DNA of 46,972 nt from assembly GCA_903877095.1 (NCBI GenBank), contig CAIRCP010000130.1, forward strand, positions 1 through 46,972, in the 5' to 3' direction. Shown here one piece after another: positions 9,185 through 17,451 of the stretch (positions within the stretch are counted from its first letter, which is position 1; every line of letters starts with the position of its first letter). A program made the position numbers and the translations under genes. The notes below the pieces were generated by a model. That model was not told where the DNA came from. It did no database searches and saw nothing but the letters and a program-made list of their open reading frames with translations. This DNA is from an uncultured Actinomycetes bacterium (GTDB lineage Bacteria > Actinomycetota > Actinomycetes > Mycobacteriales > Mycobacteriaceae).

Positions 9185-11098
9185 GTGGAGAAGTTCACAC
9201 CGTCCCTGGACTGGGGCCGCGCCATCCCCGAGGCGTTGCTGTGGGCGGGCAAGGCGTGGCTGATCACCGCGGCGTTGACCGTGATCGTCCTGGTGCTGCT
9301 GGCCCGCTACACCACCTGGGGCCGACAGTTCTGGCGGGTGACCGGCGGATATTTCACCGGCCGCGACAGTGTGCTGGTGTGGGCCTGGCTTGGCGTGCTG
9401 CTGTTCTCCGTGCTGATCGCGGTGCGGATCCAGGTCCTGCTCAGTTATCAGAGCAACGACCTGTATTCGTCGCTGCAGGTGGCCTTTGAGGGTGCCGGCG
9501 CCGGAAATCAAGCGGTCCGGCAATCCGGAATCGACGGTTTCCGGACCGCCATCATCGTGCTGCTGCTGATCGCCGCCGTCTACGTCGTGTTCACCGTGTT
9601 GCTCGACGTCTATCTGACCCAGCGCTTCATCATCCGCTGGCGGGTGTGGCTCACCGAGCGGCTCACCGGCGACTGGCTCGACGGCGAGGCGTTCTACCGC
9701 GGCCGATTCCTCGACGACCCGGTTGACAACCCCGACCAACGCATCCAGATCGACATCGACAGCTTCACCGCCGGAACCGGGCTCGGAACCAACTCGCCGA
9801 CCTACGGCACGCAGAACACCCTGTTATTCGGGGCCATCAACGCGATGGTGTCGGTCGTCGCGTTCACCCCGATCCTGTGGAACCTGTCCGGGCCGCTGAC
9901 CATCCTCGGTGTCACCGTCAACCACGCGCTGTTCTGGATCGCACTGCTGTACGTCCTGGTCACCACGGTGATCGCGTTCTGGATCGGCCGGCCGCTGATC
10001 CGATTCAGTTTCCGCAATGAACTCACCAACGCCGCGTTCCGCTACGGCCTGGTGCGAGTCCGTGATGCGGCCGAGTCGATCAGTTTCTACCACGGCACCC
10101 GGACCGAGAAAACCATTCTGCGGCACCGATTTTCGGCCATCATCTCCAACTACCGCGGATTCGTGGTGCGCAGCCTGGCCTTCCTGGGCTGGAACCAGAC
10201 GATCGGCCAGATCATCAATCCGCTCCCCCTGGTGGTTCAGGCGTCCCGCCTGTTCAAAGGCCAGATCAGCTTCGGCGACGTGACACAGTCCGCGGCGGCC
10301 TTCAGCAGCGTCCAGAGTTCGTTGTCGTACTTCCGGGCGGTCTACGACTCGTTCGCGAACTACCGCGCCACCATCATCCGTCTCGACGGGCTGGTAGACG
10401 CCAACGCGCGCGCCCGGGCGCTGCCCCGGGTGCACGTCGAGCACTGCGCCGACGGCTCCCTGGAGCTTCGGGACCTCGTCGTGCGCAACCCCGACGGCCG
10501 GGAACTTGTGCAGGACTTGGACCTTCGGCTGGAAAAAGGCGAGTCACTCGTCATCACCGGACCCTCCGGATGCGGCCGCACCACGCTGTTGCGCAGTATC
10601 GCGGCGTTGTGGCCGTACTCCACCGGTACGGTCCTGCGGCCGGACGGCCGGGGCGACGCGATGTTCCTCTCGCAGCTGAGCTATCTGCCGCTCGGTGATC
10701 TGCGCGCCGTGCTGTGCTACCCCAACCCGGAGCCGACGCTCACCGATGAGGACTTGATGGCGGCGCTTGACGACGTCGCGCTCGGCCACCTCACCCATCG
10801 GCTCAGCGAGAGTCATGACTGGTCGAAAACCCTGTCGCCCGGGGAACAGCAGCGCATTGCGTTCGCGCGGGTGCTGTTGCAGCGCCCGAAGGTGATCTTC
10901 CTCGACGAGTCCACCGCCGCACTCGACGAGGGCAACGAGTACATGCTCTATCGGCTGATCCGCACCCGGCTGCCGGAGTCCATCGTGGTGTCGGTCACCC
11001 ATCGCGACTCCATCAAGCAGCACCATAAGCACCACTTGCACCTGATCGGTGACGGCACCTGGGCGCTGGACCGTCGGGAAGAACCAGCCGGTGTCTAG
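9185..11098 (+). CDS. BacA/Rv1819c-type ABC transporter, copy 2, with altered Walker A
   Basis: A paralogue of the preceding gene with the same six-helix membrane domain and fused ATPase, about 637 residues. The Walker A loop reads GPSGCGRT: the invariant lysine that holds the nucleotide phosphates is arginine, encoded by CGC at 10577-10579. Signature LSPGEQQR, Walker B VIFLDESTAALD and the switch region SVTHR are intact. Such a change usually weakens ATP hydrolysis in ABC proteins, so this copy may be a poorly active partner in a heterodimer with copy 1. I place the start at GTG 9185 rather than ATG 9179: GGAGG ends 9 bases ahead and VEKFTPSLDWG then aligns residue for residue with copy 1. 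Confidence 0.9.
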   Translation: MEKFTPSLDWGRAIPEALLWAGKAWLITAALTVIVLVLLARYTTWGRQFWRVTGGYFTGRDSVLVWAWLGVLLFSVLIAVRIQVLLSYQSNDLYSSLQVAFEGAGAGNQAVRQSGIDGFRTAIIVLLLIAAVYVVFTVLLDVYLTQRFIIRWRVWLTERLTGDWLDGEAFYRGRFLDDPVDNPDQRIQIDIDSFTAGTGLGTNSPTYGTQNTLLFGAINAMVSVVAFTPILWNLSGPLTILGVTVNHALFWIALLYVLVTTVIAFWIGRPLIRFSFRNELTNAAFRYGLVRVRDAAESISFYHGTRTEKTILRHRFSAIISNYRGFVVRSLAFLGWNQTIGQIINPLPLVVQASRLFKGQISFGDVTQSAAAFSSVQSSLSYFRAVYDSFANYRATIIRLDGLVDANARARALPRVHVEHCADGSLELRDLVVRNPDGRELVQDLDLRLEKGESLVITGPSGCGRTTLLRSIAALWPYSTGTVLRPDGRGDAMFLSQLSYLPLGDLRAVLCYPNPEPTLTDEDLMAALDDVALGHLTHRLSESHDWSKTLSPGEQQRIAFARVLLQRPKVIFLDESTAALDEGNEYMLYRLIRTRLPESIVVSVTHRDSIKQHHKHHLHLIGDGTWALDRREEPAGV

Positions 11099-11116
11099 AC
11101 ACGAGGGGGAACGGCG

Positions 11117-11911
11117 TTGACTACCCCATTTGATGCGCTGGAGGGGTTTCTTTCTCATCTGCAACTCAACGAACTCAAGATCGTCGACTTGACCAACCGG
11201 CTCAGTGCCGGCACCCCGACGCTCCAGTTGCCCGAACCGTACGCCAATCTCATCGACTTCAGCTTGGCGGAAGTGAGTGCTTTCGATGACAGCGGCCCGT
11301 TCTGGCGTCATAACAACATCCACACCGGGGAGCACATCGGCACCCATCTCGACGCGCCTCGTCACTGGATATCGGGACGAGATGGTGACGACGTGGCCCA
11401 GATTCCGGTCCACCGGTTGCTGGGCCGCGCGCACGTCCTCGATGTGTCCGCCTACGTTGCCGAGGACCCCGGCTTCTTGCTTGAGATCTCCCATATCCGC
11501 GCCTGGGAGGCTCAGTACGGGCCGCTGCGCCCTGGAAGCTGGCTACTGATCCACTCCGGGTGGGATGAGCGCTCACAGGACAGGGCGGCCTTCCTCAACG
11601 TCATCGACGGTGTCAGCCACACGCCCGGGATTTCGCCGGAATGCGCACGGTGGCTCGCTGAGGACAGCCCGATCGTGGGCTACGGAGTCGAGACGGTCGG
11701 TATCGACGCGGGCAACGCCTTCACGCTGGAACCGCCCATGCCTGGGCACTTCTACCTTCTCGGCGCAGACAAGTACGGCGTCACGTCGCTGCAGAACCTG
11801 TCAGATCTTCCGCCCGACGGTGCCCTTGTGATCGTCAGTCCGCTGCCGATTGTCGGTGGGACCGGAAGTCCGGCCCGGGTGCTGGCAGTGATTCCGGCTG
11901 ACCGCCACTAG
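11117..11911 (+). CDS. Cyclase-family metal-dependent hydrolase (kynurenine-formamidase-like fold)
   Basis: A 264-residue protein of the 'cyclase' family (PF04199), amide hydrolases related to kynurenine formamidase and isatin hydrolase. The metal-binding motif HIGTHLDAPRHW is at about residues 74-85, and TVGIDAG is near residue 195. There is no signal peptide. The start is TTG at 11117 with GAGGGGGA upstream, 18 bases after the transporter gene, so it may be read through from the bacA pair. Its 3' end overlaps the convergent flavoprotein gene by 77 bases. M. tuberculosis has no such gene between Rv1817 and Rv1819c, so it is an accessory insertion in this lineage. The substrate is unknown. 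Confidence 0.85.
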   Translation: MTTPFDALEGFLSHLQLNELKIVDLTNRLSAGTPTLQLPEPYANLIDFSLAEVSAFDDSGPFWRHNNIHTGEHIGTHLDAPRHWISGRDGDDVAQIPVHRLLGRAHVLDVSAYVAEDPGFLLEISHIRAWEAQYGPLRPGSWLLIHSGWDERSQDRAAFLNVIDGVSHTPGISPECARWLAEDSPIVGYGVETVGIDAGNAFTLEPPMPGHFYLLGADKYGVTSLQNLSDLPPDGALVIVSPLPIVGGTGSPARVLAVIPADRH

Positions 11912-13361
11912 CTTTCGCGGCCGCCTGCGCACCCGCCCGCCGGCCGAAGAAGGATCCCGACCCCAGCTGTGTCCCGCTGGAATAGCCCTTGCTGTCCTGG
12001 GCCAGCGTAGACGCGCAGGCGCCGGCGGCATACAGCCCGGGGATCGCGCTGCCGTCCTCGCGCAGCACCCGGGCGTCCACGTCGGTGGCCAACCCCCCCA
12101 CGGTGAACCCGGAATACATCGCCTTGCCCAGCGAGAGGTCGAATGCCGCCCACGGCCCGTGGTCCTGTGTCGCAAGGAATTCCGGCTGTTTGTGAAAGTC
12201 GGGGTCCTCGCCGCGGGCGGCGTGCTCGTTGTACCGGTTCAGCGTCGCGACCAGATTGCCGGCCGGAATGCCGAGCGAGGATTCCATCTCCGGCACCGTC
12301 TCCCACCCGTCGATAAATCTGATGAGCGGGAATTCCGGACGCTGCAGATGCGCCTCGTCGACGATGAGGAAGGCGGCGCTGTCAGGCTGATCCATCACGA
12401 AACCCGAAGTGCGGGAATGATATGAGTCCTCCGCGACGAAGCGCCTGCCGAGCTTGTTGACGATGATGCCTGTGAGCAGGATCGCCGGCGGATAGACCGG
12501 TGCGGTGATGAAGGCCTGATCCATGTGCTTGGTGGCTGCGCCGGCCGACGCGCCCATCCGGATGCCCAGGCCGTCGTCGTAGCTGTTTCCCAGCACGAAC
12601 GGCTTCTCGGCCAGTTTCGGCGTGTACGCGGCGACCATGTCGGAGTTCATCACGAACCCGCCGGCGGCGATCACCACCGCGGGCGCACGAAGGGTTCCTT
12701 TGTTGCCGAAGTGTTTCCACGCCACCCCGGCCACCGCGCCGCCGTCCAGCACAAGATTGGTCGCCCCGGTCTCGTAGCGGATCTCGACGCCGAGTTCGGC
12801 GGCCCGTTTGAGCAGCAGGTCGATGACCATCGCCGCACCGCGGGTATCCCCCGGCACCGGCACCTTGTGGCCGCGCGGTGCCGGCATCGCCAGATCCGTG
12901 TAAGGCCAGACCTTTTCGTTGCCGGTGTACATCAGGCCCTCGGTGCCCGGCTGGATGACCGCCTTCTGCGGGTAGTAGCTGCGTTCGAAGTGCACCCCGA
13001 GGTCCTCGAGCCAGCCGAAGTGCTCGACGCTGCCCTCGCAGTAGGCACGGATCTTGTCGTGCTCGGGTTCCCGCGACATCGCGACGAGGTAGGAGTACAT
13101 CGCCTCGACGGTGTCGGGATGCCCGGTGGCTTGCTGCACCGCGGTGCCGCCGCCAAGGTAGAAGTGGCCGCCGGCCATCGCGGTGGTGCCGCCCGCGGCG
13201 CCGGCACGTTCCAGAACGAGCACCCGTGCCCCGGCGGCCGCGGCGGTGACGGCCGCGCACCCGCCGGCGATCCCGAATCCGATCACCACGACGTCGACGT
13301 CGTCGGACCAGTCGGTCACCGTGGCGGCGTCGATCGTGGCGGGAACGTCCAAACCACTCAT
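11835..13361 (-). CDS. FAD-dependent dehydrogenase, ketosteroid-dehydrogenase-like (Rv1817 type)
   Basis: A 508-residue flavoprotein of the fumarate-reductase/3-ketosteroid-dehydrogenase superfamily. The N-terminal dinucleotide motif VVVIGFGIAGGCAA is at about residues 25-38, followed by the acidic strand end VLVLERAG. A second FAD-binding stretch, GGLATDVDARVL, and IPGLYAAGACA lie near the C-terminus. It is the positional homologue of Rv1817. The most informative point is regulatory: a perfect KstR-type operator lies 34 bases upstream of its ATG. That ties the enzyme to the cholesterol/steroid catabolic regulon and supports a role as a steroid or polycyclic-ring dehydrogenase, although the substrate is not shown. 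Its 3' end overlaps the convergent hydrolase gene. Confidence 0.9.
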   Translation of the reverse strand: MSGLDVPATIDAATVTDWSDDVDVVVIGFGIAGGCAAVTAAAAGARVLVLERAGAAGGTTAMAGGHFYLGGGTAVQQATGHPDTVEAMYSYLVAMSREPEHDKIRAYCEGSVEHFGWLEDLGVHFERSYYPQKAVIQPGTEGLMYTGNEKVWPYTDLAMPAPRGHKVPVPGDTRGAAMVIDLLLKRAAELGVEIRYETGATNLVLDGGAVAGVAWKHFGNKGTLRAPAVVIAAGGFVMNSDMVAAYTPKLAEKPFVLGNSYDDGLGIRMGASAGAATKHMDQAFITAPVYPPAILLTGIIVNKLGRRFVAEDSYHSRTSGFVMDQPDSAAFLIVDEAHLQRPEFPLIRFIDGWETVPEMESSLGIPAGNLVATLNRYNEHAARGEDPDFHKQPEFLATQDHGPWAAFDLSLGKAMYSGFTVGGLATDVDARVLREDGSAIPGLYAAGACASTLAQDSKGYSSGTQLGSGSFFGRRAGAQAAAKASGGQPESLPAPGPDFRSHRQSAAD

Positions 13362-13394
13362 TGGGTCGACAATATCGCCGGTTCGCCAGGCTGG

Positions 13395-13410
13395 CTAGAA
13401 CGTGTTCTAG
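13395..13410 (-). promoter_or_regulatory. KstR-type operator (TnnAACnnGTTnnA)
   Basis: CTAGAACGTGTTCTAG is a perfect palindrome with 7-base arms and a 2-base centre. Bases 13396-13409 match the published KstR consensus TnnAACnnGTTnnA at every fixed position. It lies between the protease stop (13421) and the flavoprotein start (13361), so it controls the latter. KstR is the TetR-family repressor of cholesterol catabolism, released by steroid CoA thioesters. Confidence 0.85.
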
Positions 13411-13420
13411 TTTGGTGGCG

Positions 13421-14110
13421 TCAGCCGGTAACGGCGGCGTTGACGACGGCCGCGTGTGCGCCGCCGTCCTCACGCACCTGTTGACCGGTGGCCTGCCAGG
13501 ACACCGCCGCGGGCAACTGCCCCCAGGTGCTGTTGAACAGGCCGACCAGAACCGCGGTGCCGTTCCCGGCGACGGTGTAGACTGGGCCGCCGGAGTCGCC
13601 CTTCTGGCTGACCACACCGTTGCTCATGGTGAACCAGCCGTTGTTGACCCGCTCCACGGACCCGCAACTCTCGCCGCTCACCACACCGAAATGGCAGATC
13701 GGCTGACCGGCGGCCAGCGGAGGGGCCGCGTCGGCGAGCAGTTGGCGACCGCCCGGCAGGGCGGTGCTGATGGTGACGTCTCCGGCGAGGGTGATGGTTT
13801 CGTAGTCAGAGATCACTTCGTCGGTACGCACGACCGTCCCGTCGGGAGTGTTGTCCCGCGAGGTGCCGACCACGCCGACGACGCGGCCGTCGCGGTCGGT
13901 GACCGCACCGGTGCCGCGGCAATGTCCAGCGGAATACCCGGTGCGGGTGACGGCGTCGACGAACCCGAGGGTGCACACCGTGGTGCCCTGGCGGATCTCC
14001 ATGCCGGGGAAGACCTCGACCCGGCCGTCGGCGGAGGCGCCGGGAGCCAGCGAGCCTAGGGCGGCTGCGGCCACGCCAGCCACGATGAGGGATCGCAGAA
14101 GAGCGGCCAC
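13421..14110 (-). CDS. Secreted chymotrypsin-like serine protease (Rv1815 type)
   Basis: A secreted S1-fold protease of about 229 residues. A hydrophobic signal peptide ends near ASA-DGRVEV. The catalytic triad candidates are His in YSAGHC, Asp in the ISDYET segment and Ser in KGDSGGPVY; paired cysteines (CTLG/GHC and CHFG/ESCG) fit the disulfides of this fold. The M. tuberculosis positional homologue is Rv1815. I start at GTG 14110, with GAGG 5-9 bases upstream, instead of TTG 14122, which has no ribosome site. A 15-bp stem-loop lies in the leader. The gene follows the lectin gene on the same strand. Targets in the envelope are unknown. Confidence 0.88.
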   Translation of the reverse strand: MAALLRSLIVAGVAAAALGSLAPGASADGRVEVFPGMEIRQGTTVCTLGFVDAVTRTGYSAGHCRGTGAVTDRDGRVVGVVGTSRDNTPDGTVVRTDEVISDYETITLAGDVTISTALPGGRQLLADAAPPLAAGQPICHFGVVSGESCGSVERVNNGWFTMSNGVVSQKGDSGGPVYTVAGNGTAVLVGLFNSTWGQLPAAVSWQATGQQVREDGGAHAAVVNAAVTG

Positions 14111-14146
14111 TGTACACCTCAATCGGTCGGCGGCCCGTCAACAACA

Positions 14147-14217
14147 CGGCCGCAATAGCAAGACGTAAGTTGTATCGGCATCGAGAGCCGATCGTTACCG
14201 AATTGCTATTGCGGCCG
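14147..14217 (-). promoter_or_regulatory. Nested inverted repeat in the protease leader
   Basis: Two perfect 15-base arms, CGGCCGCAATAGCAA (14147-14161) and its complement (14203-14217), enclose 41 bases that hold a second 6-bp stem, ATCGGC (14174-14179) with GCCGAT (14187-14192). It lies between the lectin stop and the protease start. As RNA on the minus strand it would be a long two-stage hairpin ending about 36 bases before the protease start. It may act as a terminator for the lectin gene, a leader control, or a miniature inverted-repeat element; no target duplication is seen at its edges. Confidence 0.55.
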
Positions 14218-14248
14218 CATCGTCGTGGCTGTCAGCTGGTCAAACAGC

Positions 14249-14791
14249 TCACGGGATGGTGATGACCTGGCCGACCTCGATGTGATCGGGGTTGGCGATG
14301 TTGTTGAACTGGGCCAGTTCGGTGTAGCGGTTGCCGTCACCGAGGTACTGCTTGGCGATGTTGAACAGCGTGTCGCCAGCGGCCACGGTGTGCGTCTTCT
14401 TCTCGACGGCCACCGGATTGAACGCGGGCGCCTCGGCCTCGACCGGCGGCGGGGGCGCGTCGGTCTCGGTGCTCGAGGTCCACGCGGCGCCGTCGGCCGA
14501 ATAGAGCACGACGTTGCGGTCGTCCTGGACGACCAGCTTGACGTCCTTCTTGCCCTTGGTGTCGCTGTGCCAGATCGGCTTGTCGCCGGCATAGATGACG
14601 AAGTTGCCGTCGGCCTGGACCGCGGCCCGGTCGGCGCCCTGGTTGTCGGTGCCGGTCGCCCACACGGCCTCGCCGCGCGCGGCCAGGACCAGGTTGCCGT
14701 CTTCCTGCAGCGTCAGGGTGTAGGCCCCATTGGGCGAAGTCAGCGAGGCGCCCCGGCCCAGCTGCTGTCCTGCGTTGAGTGTGTCTCCCAC
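14249..14791 (-). CDS. Bulb-type mannose lectin fused to LysM domain
   Basis: A 180-residue protein with two parts. Residues 1-105 form a bulb-type (monocot mannose-binding, beta-prism II) lectin with three QxDxNxV sites: QEDGNLVLA, QADGNFVIY and QDDRNVVLY. After a proline-rich linker, residues 132-180 form a LysM domain (HTVAAGDTLFNIAKQYLG...IEVGQVITIP), a peptidoglycan-binding module. No signal peptide is visible, so export would need a non-classical route or the protein acts inside. A lectin of this design is known from M. smegmatis; M. tuberculosis lacks an obvious counterpart here. The start is GTG at 14791 with AGGAGG upstream. Likely role: bridging mannosylated envelope glycans and the cell wall. 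Confidence 0.88.
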   Translation of the reverse strand: MGDTLNAGQQLGRGASLTSPNGAYTLTLQEDGNLVLAARGEAVWATGTDNQGADRAAVQADGNFVIYAGDKPIWHSDTKGKKDVKLVVQDDRNVVLYSADGAAWTSSTETDAPPPPVEAEAPAFNPVAVEKKTHTVAAGDTLFNIAKQYLGDGNRYTELAQFNNIANPDHIEVGQVITIP

Positions 14792-14814
14792 GACTGTCTT
14801 TCCTCCTGGTGTAT

Positions 14815-14833
14815 CCGCCCACGGTGCGGGCGG
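14815..14833 (-). terminator. GC-rich hairpin after the oxidoreductase gene
   Basis: CCGCCC (14815-14820) and GGGCGG (14828-14833) form a 6-bp GC stem with a 7-base loop, between the stop of the FAD oxidoreductase gene (14858) and the ribosome site of the lectin gene. There is no T-run. It is a plausible but weak terminator. Confidence 0.3.
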
Positions 14834-14857
14834 GCGTCCGCGAGCCTACTGGAAACC

Positions 14858-16276
14858 TCAGGATTCGAAGCCCAGCCCCAACCGGTCCAGGGTCCGCAGC
14901 AGCACGTTGCGCCGGCCGCCGTGGTGATCGGCGCGGTCCAGCGACCACCGGGTGGCCTGAATCCCCGCGCTGGCAAACGGCTCGGGCGGGAAGGGCAGTG
15001 GCTTTTTCCGGACCATCTCCAGCTCGGTGCGTTCGGTGCGCTGTCCGTCGAGCAGGTCCAGGCACACGTCGGCGGCGAACCGGGCCGCGCCGACACCCAG
15101 GCCGGTGAAACCGTTGACGTAGGCGATCCGGCCCCGGCCGGCGACTCCCCAGTGCGCGCAGAACCGGGTGTTGGTGTCGATCGGCCCCGACCAGCGGTGG
15201 CCGAATCGCACGTCGTCCAGTTGCGGGAAGGTGAGGAAGAAGTGCCGCGCGATCTTGCGGAACGACGACGGACGGTCTTCCCGGCGCGGATCGACCCGGC
15301 GGCCGAAGTAGTACGCCGCGTCATAGCCGCCCCACAGGATCCGGTTGTCAGCCGAGAGCCGGTAGTAGTGGAACTGGTTGGCCGAGTCGGAGATGCCCTC
15401 CCGCCCGCCCCAGCCGATCCGGTTCAGTTGCTCGTCAGCAAGCGGCTGGGTGCCCAGCACGTAGTCGTAGACCGGGATGGTGTGCAGCCGGTTGCGGCGC
15501 AGCAGGCTGGGAAAGACGTTGGTGGCCAGCACAATCCGTTCCGCGGCGATGCCGCCTGCCGGCGTCGCGACCGTCACCCGGGAGCCGTCCCGCGTCACCG
15601 CCTGCGCCGGGGTGTGCTCGAAGATCCGCACGCCCTTGTCAGCGCAGACCCGGGCGAGTTCGAACACCAATCGGGCCGGATTGACGATCGCGCAGGAATC
15701 CGCCGAGAAAAGACCACCCTGGTAGGTCGGCGAATTCACTTGAGCGCGAACCTGTTCGGCGTCGAGAAAGGCTCCTTCGCCGGCACCGGCGGCGTCCCGC
15801 AGCCACGGAACCTGGTGCGACTCGGTCGCAACGGCGAGCATCCCGGAGCGCTGCCACTCCACATCCATCCCGTACCTGACGATGTCGGCCTGCATCCCGT
15901 CGAGGTTTGCCATGCCCAGCCGCTCGAGGTGGTCGAATTCATCCGGCCAGCGGGCCTTTCCGTTGTGGGCGCCGTGGGTCAGGCTGGCGTCGACGAAGCC
16001 GCCGTTGCGACCGGAGGCCGCCCATCCCACGCGCTCCCCTTCGATCAGCACGATGTCGGCGCCCGGGTTGCGCTCGGCGGCGTGCAACGCCGCCCACAGC
16101 CCGGTGTAGCCACCCCCGACCACCAGCAGATCGCAGGTCAGCGGTGCGGTCAGTCGCGGGAACTGCGGGCGCTCCCCCGACACCTGAGGGTCCAGCCACA
16201 TCGAACCGAATACCGCGGGGGCCAGCGCCTCGGTGACCAGACTGTCGTCGAGGGGCCGGTCGAAGACAATGCTCAC
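14858..16276 (-). CDS. FAD-dependent amine/amino-acid oxidoreductase (DAO/PuuB-like)
   Basis: A 472-residue soluble flavoenzyme of the D-amino-acid-oxidase (DAO) family, closest in layout to gamma-glutamylputrescine or glycine/sarcosine oxidases. The dinucleotide motif VVGGGYTGLWAALH is at about residues 51-64, with the downstream RVGWAASGRNGGF loop. Near the C-terminus INGFTG-type sequence (VNGFTGLGV) contacts FAD. No membrane segment is seen. The start is GTG at 16276. It follows khtU on the same strand after 47 bases. No other polyamine or amino-acid genes are nearby, so the substrate cannot be inferred from context. Confidence 0.82.
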   Translation of the reverse strand: MSIVFDRPLDDSLVTEALAPAVFGSMWLDPQVSGERPQFPRLTAPLTCDLLVVGGGYTGLWAALHAAERNPGADIVLIEGERVGWAASGRNGGFVDASLTHGAHNGKARWPDEFDHLERLGMANLDGMQADIVRYGMDVEWQRSGMLAVATESHQVPWLRDAAGAGEGAFLDAEQVRAQVNSPTYQGGLFSADSCAIVNPARLVFELARVCADKGVRIFEHTPAQAVTRDGSRVTVATPAGGIAAERIVLATNVFPSLLRRNRLHTIPVYDYVLGTQPLADEQLNRIGWGGREGISDSANQFHYYRLSADNRILWGGYDAAYYFGRRVDPRREDRPSSFRKIARHFFLTFPQLDDVRFGHRWSGPIDTNTRFCAHWGVAGRGRIAYVNGFTGLGVGAARFAADVCLDLLDGQRTERTELEMVRKKPLPFPPEPFASAGIQATRWSLDRADHHGGRRNVLLRTLDRLGLGFES

Positions 16277-16323
16277 GGTGGTTTATGTTGCCACGATTCC
16301 GAGCGCAAGAGGGTGGGTGTTCC

Positions 16324-17448
16324 TCAGCGTGCGAAGCGGGTCAGCACCGGACCGACGATGGCGAGGATGAACACGTACGGGGTGGCCACCGAACTGAGCA
16401 TCGCCACGCCGGACCCGGCCAGACCGATGATGACCAGCGAGAACTCGCCGCGCGCGATCAGGGCCATCCCGGCGCGCCGTTGACCGGCCCTGGCGGCACC
16501 CTCCCGGCGGGCCGCATAGCCGCCGGTGATCACCTTCGTCACGGCGGTGACGGCGGCCAGACCGAGGGCGAACGGCAGCATCGGCAGCAGGTCGGCGGGG
16601 TCGACGCCCAGCCCGATCGAGACGAAGAACACCGCCGCGAACAGATCCCGCAACGGGATCAGCACCGTCCGGGCCCGGGCGGCGACCGTGCCGGTCAGTG
16701 TTAGACCCACCAGGAACGCGCCGACCGCCGCCGAAGCGTGCACATGCTCGGCGAGGGCGGCCACGATCAGGGTCAGCCCGAGAATCCGCAGCAGGAGTTG
16801 CTCGTCCTCGGGATGGCCGAGCACCCGTCCGACGTGGTGGCCCCACCGGAACGACACCAGGAAGGCCAGGCCGAGGGCGGCGAGTGCCACGGCGGTCCAC
16901 AGCACCGCCTCGCCGACCGTCCCGCCGGATGCCAGCACCGTCAGCACCGGTAGGTAGGCGGCCATCGCGAAATCCTCGAGAACCAGGACCGACAGCACCG
17001 CGGGGGTCTCCCGGTTGCCCAGCCGGTTGAGGTCGCCGAGCAAGCGTGCAATCACCCCGGACGACGAGATGTAGGTGATCCCGGCCAGCGCGACGATCCC
17101 GACGACGTCCAGACCCAGCAGCCAGCCGGCGACCGCGCCCGGAATGGCATTGAGCACCAGATCCACTGCGGCCGAGGGCAGGTGCCGGCGCAGAGATTCG
17201 GAGAACTCCCCCACCGAGAACTCCAGGCCGAGGGTGAGCAGCAGCAGCACCACGCCGATCGAGGCACCCGTCTCAATGAATTCGGCCGCCGCGGTCACCG
17301 GTGCGATGCCGCCGGTGCCCAGGAACAGTCCGGTCAGCAGATACAGCGGGATCGGTGAGAGCCCGTAGCGTCGCGCCGCTGAACCCAGGATGGTCAGGAT
17401 CAGGAGGATGGCGCCGAGCTCGAAGAGCAGCGGCGCCGAAACAGCCAC
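16324..17448 (-). CDS. khtU: K+/H+ antiporter membrane subunit (KhtU-like, CPA2)
   Basis: A 374-residue membrane protein with about 12 helices, of the cation:proton antiporter-2 (Kef/KhtU) family. It probably exports K+ in exchange for H+ and so controls cytoplasmic pH and potassium. It lacks the RCK (TrkA-N) domain fused in KefB/C. That role falls to the separate upstream gene khtT, whose stop is 3 bases before this GTG start; this is the KhtTU arrangement known from Bacillus. The GLEFSVGEF segment near residue 75 and the discontinuous helix with LVLEDFAM near residue 157 fit the family. Confidence 0.88.
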   Translation of the reverse strand: MAVSAPLLFELGAILLILTILGSAARRYGLSPIPLYLLTGLFLGTGGIAPVTAAAEFIETGASIGVVLLLLTLGLEFSVGEFSESLRRHLPSAAVDLVLNAIPGAVAGWLLGLDVVGIVALAGITYISSSGVIARLLGDLNRLGNRETPAVLSVLVLEDFAMAAYLPVLTVLASGGTVGEAVLWTAVALAALGLAFLVSFRWGHHVGRVLGHPEDEQLLLRILGLTLIVAALAEHVHASAAVGAFLVGLTLTGTVAARARTVLIPLRDLFAAVFFVSIGLGVDPADLLPMLPFALGLAAVTAVTKVITGGYAARREGAARAGQRRAGMALIARGEFSLVIIGLAGSGVAMLSSVATPYVFILAIVGPVLTRFAR

Positions 17449-17451
17449 CGC

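Noticed and set aside
14225..16483. Very long plus-strand open frame opposite the lectin and FAD oxidoreductase genes
   Set aside because: Its protein is Arg/Gly/Pro-rich without domains and lies antisense to two well-supported genes. Similar antisense frames (5440-7290 plus, 19127-20401 minus, 24921-26363 minus) come from high GC content.
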